Source: Unio delphinus (lineage: Eukaryota; Mollusca; Bivalvia; Unionida; Unionidae). Taken from it: a stretch of 64,000 nucleotides of DNA. The stretch's first letter is position 1. Each line of letters starts with the position of its first letter. The notes under the pieces are model-generated. The model had not been told where the DNA came from. It saw only the letters and a program-made list of their open reading frames with translations, and did no database searches. Position numbers and translations under genes: made by a program. Location of the stretch: the NCBI GenBank assembly GCA_029339505.1, contig JAQISU010000210.1, forward strand, positions 11,483,501 to 11,547,500. The letters are read 5' to 3'. This document shows, piece by piece, positions 1-10,177 of this stretch.

Positions 1-79
1 TCCATTCAATATATCTTCTTGGAATTCTAACCCGTTATTTGACGAGTTAGATCTCTTCTTGGAGACTATGTTTCGTGGT

Positions 80-262
80 ACCTCTGGGCCTGGTCAGATG
101 TGAATAACACCTGAGGGGTTCTAATGGGGATGTGTTGTCTTATAGTTGTAACCTCTGGGCTCCTCCGATGTGAATAACACATGAGGGGTTCCAAATGGGA
201 TTTTCATATATATATCTCTAGGGGTAATAAGATGTGAATACACCTTATTGCGAATGGAGTTA
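80..262 (+). repeat. Three similar stem-loop units
   Basis: Three successive units share a core close to GATGTGAATAACAC, at about 96-110, 160-174 and 230-243. GTG and CAC inside the core can pair around a short A/T loop. Flanking arms can extend the stem: CCTC with GAGG in the second unit and AATAAG with CTTATT in the third. The first two units are also enclosed by CCTCTGGG and GAGGGGTT. They lie upstream of the virus-like genes. They may be RNA hairpins acting in 3'-end formation or simply a small tandem repeat; the function is unknown. Confidence 0.5.
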
Positions 263-360
263 CAAAAAAAAAAACGGGTCAAAAATTGACCCCCAATTTT
301 CTATTATTTCATATTAAATATATCATGTATGAATTTCGAAAATATGAATGTCATTATTAA

Positions 361-705
361 CGATATTTCAAATTGAAAAGTCAAGGAATTCAATTGTCAG
401 ATAAATTAGATTGTAATCAGATTCTTTCTGAATTTCAAGATACTGATAATAGCGCTCGGAATAAAAGGTATGTGTTATCGAAATCCTATTCTTTTATAAA
501 GAGAATTCAACACGCTATTTTTGATTCCCTTGCATTCTATAACGACAGCAATAAGTTCGTCCCGTTATTCACTGCTGTCGAAAAGGCCAGAAGTGAATTG
601 GGGAAACAATATGAAATCAAACGCACAATTAACTCGAAAATCAAAACAATAAAAGAGATTATCCGCCAAAATGAAAATTCCCCTCTGATTGCCTCAATAC
701 AGTAA
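361..705 (+). pseudogene. Unrecognised virus-like ORF remnant
   Basis: An open frame of about 115 codons follows a stop at 358-360 and has no in-frame ATG at its start, so either the beginning is lost or the gene is not functional. The product is hydrophilic and rich in Lys, Ile, Asn and Ser, with a probably helical C-terminal part (motif IKTIKEIIRQNEN). I do not recognise the family. It is listed because it lies immediately upstream of, and on the same strand as, the virus-like structural genes and has similar base composition. It could equally be a chance open frame. Confidence 0.3.
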
Positions 706-904
706 ACACACCATATATACACGAGTAATACAAGTACGGAACAGAATTCTATGGACAGGTATGCGCTTACTCACCTAGAACAAAATTCTATAGACAGGTG
801 ATTTATCACTACGCGGAAGTATAACATACAAAAGAATATTGGGAGTGAGTTTTTTTTACTTACAATTTAAATCATACATTAATTATAATGGTACATTAAT
901 TATA

Positions 905-1141
905 ATGGTAAATGAAGCACTAACAACTAAATTAGCATGTGAACGATTAGTTTCGATTAAGAAATTTATTCCAGTTCGTGATTCCGTTCGAAATATGCTC
1001 AAAACGAGACAGCAATTTCAAAGTGATTTTACAACAAACTCTGAACAGTTCTTTAAACCACTGCTACTAAGGATACTGTACCAATACCTGAAAAAACAGC
1101 AAAGGAAACTGAAAAAAACATCAGCGCTGTTACAAAAATAA
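905..1141 (+). pseudogene. Small coiled-coil-like ORF with frameshift, virus-like block
   Basis: An ATG at 905 opens a frame beginning MVNEALTTKLACERL. Near 1065-1080 the plausible coding frame moves to another frame encoding a Lys/Glu-rich, probably helical segment (PEKTAKETEKNI) that ends at about 1141. Composition and position fit a small structural or scaffold protein of the Polinton/adintovirus-like block, but no family is recognised. Just downstream, at 1214-1251, an 18-bp AT-rich/CG motif (TTGATGACTTCGTCGAA) occurs twice in tandem. It is self-complementary in part and may be a remnant of a regulatory hairpin. Confidence 0.35.
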
Positions 1142-1295
1142 CCTAAAAAAAAACAATTTAGAAAAAGAAGAATTACGTGCTAGATTGAGTTAGCAGACGG
1201 TTACCATAGTGATTAATTTGATGACTTCGTCGAATTTGATGACTTCGTCGAAAATTCTTCGAATTTCGCAATTAGATAAATAGCATTTAAATAAG

Positions 1296-1790
1296 ATGAT
1301 TATACACTACAACCACAACAAACCAACCATGGTCTATGTAGTAAACTCACGATTGCCAGTTTATAGAGCGTACCATGGAGACGGTTTCGGCAATACCATT
1401 GCAGGTTTATTTGCAAGAATGGCTCCAAAAATAGCACCAATCGCAAAACAATTATCAGTTAAAGTTATTGTTGTTATTCGTGATAAGGGCATTAGCGCTG
1501 TTGGTGATATTGCCGGGAGGTCATTTTCTGCGGCTAAAGAAAAACTAGTAGCATTAATTCGGCGGCGAAGGAAACCACCGCAAAAATCCCTTAGATTTTC
1601 GACTTCGTCATTGGGACCACTACCATCTACAGAAATAATGCCTGCAAGTATTAGTGAAAAAATAAATAACGCGGTGGATCAAAAAATAGCATCACTGAGC
1701 AGCGTCCAAGATAATATTACTGCAAATATGATAGCGGGAAGTGGCTTGAAATTGCGAGCAAGATCACAATTTAGATCAAGAAATATATAA
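1296..1790 (+). CDS. Small basic virion protein-like (Polinton/adintovirus-type)
   Basis: An intact 164-codon frame. The N-terminal third holds a Gly-rich start (YHGDGFGNTIAGLF) followed by an amphipathic, alanine-rich helix-like stretch. The middle contains a strongly basic patch (IRRRRKPPQK, about residues 88-97), and the C-terminus is again basic. Short proteins opening with a 'G-x-G-hydrophobic' segment and followed by a basic tract are common minor-capsid or core proteins in Polinton-like and adintovirus-like structural gene blocks. The assignment is by pattern and context: the next gene downstream, only five bases away, looks like a major capsid protein. A second ATG at 1329 is an alternative start. 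The frame is undamaged, unlike most of its neighbours. Confidence 0.5.
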   Translation: MIIHYNHNKPTMVYVVNSRLPVYRAYHGDGFGNTIAGLFARMAPKIAPIAKQLSVKVIVVIRDKGISAVGDIAGRSFSAAKEKLVALIRRRRKPPQKSLRFSTSSLGPLPSTEIMPASISEKINNAVDQKIASLSSVQDNITANMIAGSGLKLRARSQFRSRNI

Positions 1791-1794
1791 TAAC

Positions 1795-3199
1795 ATGTTC
1801 AAATCGGATCCTGATTCAGCGTTTGATATGGACGCCCCAGTACCCAAGAATGATTCTATACTTAATTATCAGTATTTTTCCTATAATGCAGTACAACCAA
1901 ATAGTCGATCAAGACTCGAACTTCAAGTCCAGGATACCAGCAAAGACTTTCTACACTCTGAAGCGTTTATCGAAGTAGAAGGAGAAATTTTAACAGATAA
2001 TCATGCTGATAATGATCCGCCAAATGTACTTGGTGCCAAAGTTGGCTTTGTCAATAATGGTATCATGGCGCTATTTAACAGCGCTAGATACATGATTGAT
2101 GGAAAAGAGATTGAATCTATAGAACATGAAGTTGATGTTACCACAACAATGGTTGGGTTGGCAAGATACTCTGATGATTATACAAGATCGGCAGGTCCAT
2201 CTATGATGTCCGCTAAAGATATTGCTGATCACGCTGATAACAATAAGTATATAAAATTTCTGGACACCAGTAGATACCACAGATCCACAACCAGTAGCAG
2301 TTGGTGAATATGAAGCAAGATCAGCTGCTGCCTTTGATATTGTAAAAAATGATAATACTCGTTACAACGTATGGTTTGCAACATGTGTATCAATGTTGGC
2401 AGGAGAGCATAGATTATTCTCATGCGCGATTCCACTACATCATATATTTGGATTCTGCAGAAATGTTAGAAAAGTTATCTATGGAGTGAAGCATACAGTA
2501 GCCTTAGTGCGAAAGGGTAGTGATAATGATGCCATTTGGCATGGTGATGGTGTTGCTGATGGCAAGGTGAATATAACAAAACTATCACTGTGGATGCCAG
2601 TAATGACTCCATCAATCACCACAGAGCAAAAATTACTATCATTTATGAGTATAGGCGGCAAATCATTGCTAAGTTGGCTAACAACTACCATGGATAGTAC
2701 TGTTAATGGTGTATTTACTTGGCAACTGGCATCAAAACAAGGTGTTTCTTCGCCGCGGCATATATTTGTTGCGTTACAGGATAAGGCGCGATTGGGTTCA
2801 CAAACACGCAGCCATATGATATTTGATAAATTTAATGTTAATGAAGTCTCGTTGAGTGTAAACAGCCAACAGGAACCAACCGAGAATGTTTTACTTAATT
2901 ACGAACAAAACCAAATAGCACGCTGTATCATTGTTTGCTATGATTTATGGGACGCGATAATAATGTAGATACCGGTCTGCAAATATCACAATGAATTTTA
3001 AAAAACTATATCCCATCTATTACTTTTCATTGGAACATCTTGACTTAAAAGACAATCAGTCGTTGAAATATACTTTCGAGCTCGCGTAACCAATACTCCT
3101 GCTAGTGGTTACAGAGCAGTTGCTGTAATTCTCAGTGACAAATCAATGCTACTCGAAGGTGATGGTGGAGTAGTTGATGCACCAGTGGAAAATATGTAA
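1795..3199 (+). pseudogene. Probable double-jelly-roll major capsid protein, broken
   Basis: Three frame segments form one colinear gene: 1795-2307, about 2290-2968 and about 2990-3199. The first holds a beta-rich N-terminus with the motifs LNYQYFSYN, FIEVEGEI, NNGIMALFNSARY and GKEIESIEHEV. The second holds RLFSCAIPLHHIFGF, VIYGVKHTV and a long beta-rich stretch. The third holds KKLYPIYYFSL and a C-terminal strand region ending in GDGGVVDAPVENM. This matches a capsid-like protein that recurs in invertebrate genomes beside adenain-like proteases, and it is the best major capsid candidate of a Polinton-like dsDNA element. At least two frameshifts (near 2290-2310 and 2965-2990) and another near 3085-3090 break it. 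It lies five bases after the small basic virion gene. The MCP identity is inferred from family resemblance and context. Confidence 0.55.
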
Positions 3200-3232
3200 T
3201 GTAGCAATTAGATCAATCTGTTATTAAATAAA

Positions 3233-3793
3233 ATGTCATATAGTCATGTTAATGTTACTTTAACTCCTGGTCAAATTAAAAAATTGTAATCGGAATGAGC
3301 TAAAAAATGTAGAACCACAATATCACTGAAGCACAATCAGGTGTCTGGCGGTCAGAATAAACAATCACTGACAACTCGTCAGATAAAACACTTCAATGAT
3401 GCCATCAAAGGTACAAAAGGTGTTCAGATCACTCTCTCTGCGGCCGCGATCAAAGACATGATAAAATCAGGTGGTATATTCCCACTTCTCGCTGAGATTC
3501 CAGCATTAATTGCAGCAGTGGCCCCAGCGGTAGCAAAAGCCTCCGCTCTAGGAGCCGTTGGTACAGCGGCAGGGATGGCGCTAAAGAAAGCTACCGGACA
3601 GGGATACAAAAAAAAGGAAAGAATCAGGAAAGGGTCTAATATTACCAGAAACTCCGTATTTATGGTACAGCGAAAAGGGCATGAGACTAGGAACAGTTTA
3701 CTAACAACAATAGTTCCAATGTCAAATTTTGATTTACTCGATGCTGCTAAAAAAAAAACTAGCGATACAAAAACTTTAGAGGTGTCTTTATGA
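3233..3793 (+). pseudogene. pVI-like minor capsid protein with two early stops
   Basis: The ATG at 3233 starts a frame that stays in phase to 3793 but carries TAA at 3287-3289 and TGA at 3296-3298. Afterwards it is open for about 165 codons. The product has short repeated 'T-x-x-Q-I-K' motifs, then KGVQITLSAAAIKDM, a hydrophobic Ala/Gly-rich segment (about 3470-3590, candidate membrane-active helix) and a Lys/Arg-rich tail. This layout resembles the small 'KGV-x-I-x-LS' proteins found next to adenain-like proteases in Polinton/adintovirus-type blocks, probably minor capsid or pVI-like. Both stops lie in the first 22 codons. Its last codons overlap the next gene by four bases (ATGA), a compact arrangement typical of viral or bacterial gene blocks. 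Confidence 0.5.
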
Positions 3794-4143
3794 AAGATCA
3801 ATTACCCCAACAACCAAACAGCGTTGAAACCGGTATCATTAATCTCGATAACAGCACCGGACCTGGAACTAACTGGGTTGCATACGCGATTGATCCGCGT
3901 GTGATTGTTTATTTCGATACATATGGGTTAGCGCCGCCTAAAGAATTTATGCGTTATATAAACCGCCTAAAAACTCCTATCTGGTATTCCACGCTACCAG
4001 CAAAGAAAATGAATGACCCACCAATATGCGGCATAGAAGTATTAAACGTCCTCAACACTATTTCATCATCGGGAAAACCACCCCATAAAACCGTACACGA
4101 ATATACGAGTAATCGCTTTTTAGAGAGAAATTATATAAAATAA
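3790..4143 (+). CDS. Adenain-like cysteine protease, catalytic His replaced
   Basis: A 117-codon frame starting within the stop of the previous gene (ATGA overlap at 3790-3793). It shows the core of the adenovirus maturation-protease (peptidase C5-like) family used by Polintons and adintoviruses: GIINLDNSTGPGTNWVAY, then YFDTYGLAPPKEF, then PPICGIEVLNVL. In relatives the first block normally reads G-T-H-W, giving the catalytic His. Here it is Asn (GTNW). The acidic residue of YFD and the Cys of the CG motif remain. The protein is also short at its N-terminus compared with many relatives. It probably once cleaved capsid precursors; as written it should be catalytically dead. The family call is strong; inactivity is inferred. 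Confidence 0.65.
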   Translation: MKDQLPQQPNSVETGIINLDNSTGPGTNWVAYAIDPRVIVYFDTYGLAPPKEFMRYINRLKTPIWYSTLPAKKMNDPPICGIEVLNVLNTISSSGKPPHKTVHEYTSNRFLERNYIK

Positions 4144-4184
4144 CATGATTGATATTTGAGGGAGATCTTTATCAAGCCTGAAAA

Positions 4185-5226
4185 TACCCACCGCGGAAAT
4201 ATCTGCAACTGGTGATGTAAAAAAAAATAATCGAAGATGAAATATCCGAGATGTTAAACCTCGCAAGCGTTGATCCCAATGAAATAGTTGTATTTCAAGA
4301 TCGTCAGGGTAAATTGAAAACTAGAAATGTTTCCCTTGATGATATTTTAGTTAAACAACGCAACGCAGTAGAAGATACTATCGCATTGTTTTCAAGATCA
4401 GGGTAAACTCAAACCGGGTGTACTTATTTCAACTATTGTGGATAGAATTAACAATTTAGAACCATTAAAAAAACTTCGCGATGAATACGACAACCATATA
4501 ACTAAATTCGATCGGTTTTCTGAATTACAAAGAAGTATAATTGACAGTATTGACAAACCTCTATTAGATTTCTTTGGAAATCTACCAGTGACCACACCGA
4601 AACTCACGGAGAAAAAAAACCTCCATGGATAATTTGTCAAAGTTGCGATCCGAGTATGACGCTCATGTATCTCAATTTACTACATTAAGTAAAAACTTTA
4701 ACAGGACCGATGACTCCATTGATAAATTTTTTGGTAGAAAAAATTTGAAACCTGATGATGTTAAAATAGATCTCACTGATTCTATCACAAAACTCGATGA
4801 AATAACAGCGATTAATCGGCGAATAGAAGTTGTTCGCGAAGATATTAAAACGACCAACGATGTCATCAGGGATGATCTACCGAGGATGATAGAAAAACTT
4901 GAAAAAATAAAAATCCCTCACGAAATTTTTTTTATCATAATTGACGTGTACGCGATTCAACATGGATCATTTACGTGGACACCATCCACTAACATATTAA
5001 ATATCACCGCAGCCATCAAAGGTATTTATCGATTAATTCTAGTGTCACCGACTCAATTTAATATTTCATCAATGAGTTCATCTGGGGTCAACAATATGAT
5101 ATCAACGATCATCCACAAAGGAACAACTGAATGATTCACAATAGCATCCACTGATAATAATTTGGCTAGGGTTTCAGTAACATGGTATGTGGAATTCGTA
5201 GCGGATTTAAGTAAACAACTGAATTG
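4185..5226 (+). pseudogene. Coiled-coil fibre- or collar-like protein, frameshifted
   Basis: Frame segments at about 4218-4406, 4390-4632 and 4625-5226 continue one protein-like text through shifts. The N-terminal part repeats a 'Q-D-x-Q-G-K-L-K' motif (near 4303-4320 and 4391-4410). The central part holds heptad-like helices with a repeated 'K-L-R-x-E-Y-D-x-H' motif (in 4470-4500 and 4637-4670). The C-terminal part is beta-rich (for example FTWTPSTNILNITAAIKGIYRL) and continues through one in-frame TGA (5132-5134) to 5226. A long coiled coil followed by a beta domain suggests a trimeric fibre or other virion surface protein of the same element, but no family is recognised. It follows the protease on the same strand. 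Confidence 0.4.
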
Positions 5227-5750
5227 AATTCGCTGGCGAATTTAACTCCAGCAATTTGAAATTTTAATAAATAAAATGTCATCATTGGCAACGTCACAGC
5301 AGTATCGCTATGATCCTGTCAAATAATTTCAAACTAAACCCAAAACACTCACAGAGGAGAATCAAATAAAAATAAAAAAATACCGACGAAGAATCACCGC
5401 AGTTGATGTTACCGTGTACTCGGTATCAGGTGTAATCACTGGACAGGTGCGTACTGAACTATGAATGATAAATTCAAAGTCTTTCGTACTGAACTATGAA
5501 TGATAAATTCAAAGTCTTTTTCCAAACTTTCAAAGACCTAATTTTGCTAATATTGTGTATACAGGTTATTTGAGAAAACAATGAATGCCAAATACTACAA
5601 TATTGATTACTGATTAAAGTCAAACTATAATTAATTTCCTAAAATTGTATTATAATTGTCTGGAAGATAGGTTCACATTCGTTGTTTTTTCAGAAATATG
5701 TAATATGTGTGTCAGATTTAATATAAAATAAATTGTTTTCTTAACAGACA

Positions 5751-6330
5751 TCAGCATTGCTTTAAATGCATTATTATATTTGCTTTTTTTTTCTCTTCAA
5801 TCATTTTGGAAAGAGACGCCACCACTCTCATCTTTTCCTCTGCTTTTATCCTAAGAGCATTTGACTCTGTGACAAGCACAATGAGTCCTTTTAACTCTGC
5901 CTCTTCTGCTTTCTGTACAAAGGAAGTATGTAGGCTGGCAATGTTAGCTTCAAGAGGCAGCTTTTTGGCTTTAAGTTCTTCCACTTCATCCAAGGCTAAC
6001 TCCCGTTTCTTTCCTTTTTGGTTTTTCTCTCATCCTTCTCTGCTTTCTTCTTATCCAGATAGGCATGGTAATTATGTCTTGCAGAGGAGGCATGTCATCA
6101 TTTCATTGCTACTGATGATTTCCATAGGTCTACCTGCTTTTCACCTTGTGTCAATGATTAGCCTTTGAGCTCTGAGGCTTTCTCTGCTAAGGTTCTCACC
6201 AGATACCTGTTTGTTGACAGAAAATCCTCTCTCCACTGTTGCCTGCCCATGTGACAACAACATTTTCTGGAGAACATTCCAAAGTTCGACACATTCCTTT
6301 CTTTTGGAAAGGACAGAAGAAAACACTTCA
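5751..6330 (-). pseudogene. C-terminal transposase-like fragment (hAT-like) with coiled coil
   Basis: Two minus-strand frames continue each other. The upstream one (6326 to 6141) holds LWNVLQKMLLSHGQATVERGF, with the pattern 'S-H-G-x-A-x-x-E-R-G-F-S' seen at the C-terminal dimerisation region of hAT-like transposases. The downstream one (5993 to 5751) is a Lys/Glu/Ala-rich coiled coil. Catalytic parts are absent. It belongs to the insertion that splits the virus-like gene, so it is younger than that gene. The hAT assignment is by motif only. Confidence 0.45.
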
Positions 6331-6825
6331 TAAAGGTTAGGCGGTATTTTTCTCCATGTTTGAAATAAACATTATCTATAAATCTAGTAATATTTCAAGC
6401 ACTTCAAAGTACTGGGCAAAATGGGCTCAATTATAGTTTGAAGTCCGTTAAAAATAAAATGTGCAGGCGATGGCAGTATTAGTGCCATTCTGGTCACATT
6501 CAGGTTAGAAATTATACATCAATGATTCAGTTGACTTAGTTCTGTGCACATTTTACCATTTAATTATTTTGGTTATTGAAATCGATAGGGGTACAAACAA
6601 ACGGGATGTATAGTCAGATTATAGATACACAAATCAATTTCGGCAATGCAATTTAAAACAAAAAAATTAAATCATTGGGGAAAAAGTCAAGGGTCGGCAA
6701 TGAGAAACGGGGACATTCCGTCAAATGAAAATACGTTTTTTTAATTTTTTATTGTTTTTACTTGCCTAATCAAATGACTTTACTTCCTAACGTTAAAGCT
6801 TCACAGCACACGTTTTTTTAATATT

Positions 6826-6830
<5 letters not shown>

Positions 6831-6911
<81 letters not shown>
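6831..6911. repeat. (TA)n then (CA)n microsatellite
   Basis: A TA dinucleotide run of about 60 bases followed by a short CA run. It lies in the non-coding part of the insertion. Confidence 0.95.
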
Positions 6912-7822
6912 TCACAATTCAAGAACAACAACTCTTGCTCAACTCTACTATAGTGTACGCATGCGCACTTTGAAACTGTTTATCCGTGAATTGAATTTAT
7001 TACAATGGATGTTTCTATATTAAACCTAGGAACATTATTATGTAGAACAAAATTTTGAATCCTCGAGTGTGTTATACTTTTGCGCATTTTCTACGTAGAG
7101 TGAATTAGTGTAAAGAATTATTTGATTGGCCAAAGATGGACTCGTCCAATCAAATTGAACGATTCGTCAAAATAAAGAAACCATCTACATCTGAAGCTAA
7201 TGACCTTAGGCAATTTTATTTGTGACTTCCTTTGATGAAGAGTGGTTATTGAAGTCGCCACCGAGGTCAACTTTGGATGGTCAAACAAAGCCTCCTTTGT
7301 TGTTGCGGCGGCAATGAAATTGAACGGGTCATCAAGAGAAAGAAACCAGGATAACTAGATTACATCCGAATCTAACGACCTCGGATAAATTTATTTGTGA
7401 TTCTGGAAAGAAATTAAAATTTTGAGGTTTATTTCAATTTTTATAGACTTTTAAAGACCTCGGGGTAATATGCTCGATTTTCCCAAACTTTCAAGGCCTT
7501 GAAAATGCTACCTAAGTTTTCCCAAACTCTCAAAGACCTTCAAAGACCGTACGAATCCTGCTGGAGCCGGTATAATACTCTCCTCGGTGACATTGATTGC
7601 CCCGATAGCTGTTTCAATTTATGTATCAGCGGCGACAACAATCGTTAATAATAAATAAAAAAAATATCATGCAGCCAGCATAAACTGCAGGATTATGTAG
7701 TTAGGTTCCATGTTATGTCAACTGCATACTAGCAATTATCCTCGATGATATCGTCCTCCCTCGATGACACATTAATTTCAGATAATAAGTTTTCAGCGAT
7801 GGTATGAGTTTATGATTCCGCG

Positions 7823-8530
7823 ATGTCAAAATTAGAAAAACAACACGAATATAATAACAATGGCAACATCACAAGAACTACTTCAACGAAAACCAGCATG
7901 ATCTCAATAACCTCAGTGAGTGTCAATTTCCCTACTGCGGTTCCAGTTAAGGAGATAGCACTAGCAAAACTACGAGTGTATCACAGTTGGCCAAATATCA
8001 GATCAGCACCGTTTGGTGGTCAACAACCGAATAATTCCCTGGTGTCTGCGAGCAGGAATAAACCCGATGGTACTCTAGATTGGAATGTTGTTTTGCTACC
8101 ATCTGGGTCATACCAAATTGAACAAATCAATAACGAATTACAACGCAGAATAAAATCCATTACTGGAAAAGAATCGAAAATCACTATAACAGTTCATGAA
8201 CCGACGTTATCATCTGCCATTGAGATAAACTCACCCGTAGATATCTATCAGAGTTCTATAAGAACCGTGCTAGGATGGCCTGAAATCCCACCTTGGACAT
8301 CTTATAAAATACCAGAACCTAAAAAATCTAATTATGTCACAGATATACAATAATACCACGAAACTGTTCCATCATATCGAAATTATTTGCCTGGTATAAA
8401 AAATGCAAAATTATCTGATAGATTCACATTTCTCTATAACAATACCATGCAATGGGAATTTGGTTTTGAGAAAACTCCTGATACATCCATTGCAATTGTA
8501 TTCACTCTAAATAATGTCATGATTATTTGA
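7823..8530 (+). pseudogene. Penton/minor-capsid-like protein (PX-like) with in-frame stop
   Basis: The ATG at 7823 opens 176 codons ending in TAA at 8351-8353; the same frame then continues in protein-like text (YHETVPSYRNYLPGI, MQWEFGFEKTP) to 8530. The motifs ALAKLRVYHSWPNIRS, LPSGSYQIEQINNEL and SSIRTVLGWPEIPP match a protein that recurs with the capsid and adenain-like genes in invertebrate Polinton-like elements; I believe it is the penton or minor capsid (PX-like) protein, but this rests on recall of the pattern. It could be a functional 176-aa protein if the TAA is genuine. The coherent text beyond the stop argues for a nonsense mutation in a gene of about 235 codons. Confidence 0.5.
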
Positions 8531-8559
8531 AAGAGATTAATTAATTACATAAAACACAA

Positions 8560-8895
8560 CTAGAACGACTACGACAGAGTTTCCAGGAGCATCTCTCTGA
8601 TATAACAAGACAACGTGATGAGATCATAAAATATGCTGAGATATTAAATCAGCTTGTATCCGACATGGAATATCTCAAAAAACGAATAGTTCAGATAATA
8701 ATTAATGACAAAAATGGAGATAAACAAAAATTTCTAACTGGTTACAATATCACAGAAGCTGATTTACCCGATTTCAAGTTTTTGGGTATAACGCAAATGA
8801 ACTAAAAAAATCTGTTAATGATCTCCTTGATGAGTATTTCCTACAAATACTCGCCGCATGGAAACAAATACCACAACCACAAACAACAATCCTCA
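8560..8895 (+). pseudogene. Coiled-coil virion protein remnant, truncated by LINE
   Basis: From about 8560 one frame encodes a heptad-like helix (LERLRQSFQEHLSDITRQRD, then EYLKKRIVQIIIND) to a TAA at about 8802-8804. The text then shifts frame near 8780 and continues as NELKKSVNDLLDEYF and AAWKQIPQPQ to about 8890, where LINE sequence begins. It is the last gene-like segment of the virus-like block on the right. The family is not recognised. The frameshift and the abrupt end show it is broken. Confidence 0.4.
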
Positions 8896-10124
8896 AACAA
8901 AAGGACACCCATGCATAAACACCGCAGAGATGTCGGTCTCCTCCAAGGTACAGGAGTATGTGTCCGCCCTGGACAAGGCTCTCCAGGACCTGCCAGAGCA
9001 AGACGCCATAGTCAAGTGGAATGCCATGAAGGGTGCCATCTACAAAACAGCGATGTCAACGTTTGGCAAAAAGTAACGACCCAGTCAGGACTGGTTCAAC
9101 GCACACCTAACAAGGATGAAACCACTAATCGAGGAGAAACGAAAAGCCTTTATAGCGTACAAAAAATGCCCCAATGAATGGACGCATGCTGCTCTTAAAA
9201 GTGCTCGAAGAAACACCCAACGCATCGCTAGACAGTGCGCGAACGAGTACTGGCAACAACTGTGTGAAGGAATCCAGCACAGTGCCGAGACCGGAAACAT
9301 AAAAGGTATCTACAGTGGCGTCAAGAAGGCTCTAGGCCCTACAGTGAAAGGGGTCCATCCCCTGAAATCTATCATGGGAGAGAAGATCACAGACTGTGGA
9401 CAACAGATGGCCAGAGCACTACTTAGAGCTATACTCCCGTGAAATGTGAGTCACTGAAGCAGCCCTCAGCAGCATAAAGAATCTTCCCATCATGGAGGAG
9501 CTTGACAAAGTGCCAACCTTAGAAGAGCTCAGCAAAGCAATTGACTCCCTCCCAAATGACAAAGCACCAGGTAGTGACAGCCGAAGCTGTCAAATGTGGA
9601 AAACCAACACTACTCCAACCACTGCACGAACTACTTTGCCTCTGTTGGGAGGAAGGAGCAGTCCCCCCAAGACATGCGTGATGCCACAATTGTGACCCTT
9701 TACAAAAACAAGGGCGACCGCAGCCAGTTGCTGGCAGACCGTGTGTACCCAGAATCCCAGTGCGGCTTAAGAGCAGGCAGGTCGACAACAGACATGATCT
9801 TCTCTTTACGACAACTCCAAGAGAAGAGCAGAGAGCAAGGTCAACCACTTTACATGATGTGTATCGACCTCACCAAAGTCTTTGACTTAGTCAGCAGGAA
9901 GGGCCTATTTGAAGTTCTCAGTAAGATCGTTTGCCCTTCAAAACTCCGCAGGATGATAATCTCGTTCCATGCAGATATGAAGGGAACAGTCCTGTATGAT
10001 AGATCTTCCTCAACCTCCTTCCCAGTTAACAGCGGTGTGAAGCAGGGCTGCGTTCTGGTACCAACCCTATATCGGGATCTTCTTCTCCTTGCTTCTGTCC
10101 TACGCCTTTGACTCGTCCACTGAT

Positions 10125-10177
<53 letters not shown>

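Larger units (their letters stand above)
5450..7552. mobile_element. Insertion with hAT-like transposase remnant inside virus-like gene
   Basis: About 2.1 kb separates the two halves of the preceding gene and is bounded by CGTAC on both sides, a candidate 5-bp target duplication. The left end carries a 35-bp tandem duplication (5450-5519). The right end has related motifs (TTTCCCAAACT-TCAAAG), repeated at about 7475-7545 and resembling 5518-5540, in direct rather than inverted orientation. Inside are a minus-strand transposase-like remnant (5750-6330), a long TA tract (6831-6896) and otherwise non-coding DNA. No clear terminal inverted repeat was found, so the class is unsure and more than one insertion event may be present. 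Confidence 0.45.
5276..7650 (+). pseudogene. Membrane-like virion protein gene split by a 2.1-kb insertion
   Basis: The ATG at 5276 is preceded by TAATAAATAAA, as is the ATG at 3233. The frame reads MSSLATSQQYRYDPVK, meets a TAA, and continues with a basic stretch and a beta-rich TAVDVTVYSVSGVITGQV up to about 5449. The text resumes at about 7553 with NPAGAGIILSSVTLIAPI, a hydrophobic stretch that could span a membrane, and ends near 7650. The join lies at CGTAC, present on both sides of the intervening DNA (5450-5454 and 7548-7552). The protein is unrecognised; the Ala/Gly/Ile-rich segment suggests a membrane or minor capsid role. Damage consists of the stop and the insertion. Confidence 0.45.

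Noticed and set aside
80..262. Hammerhead ribozymes
   Set aside because: The repeated hairpins lack the CTGATGA and GAAA core elements.
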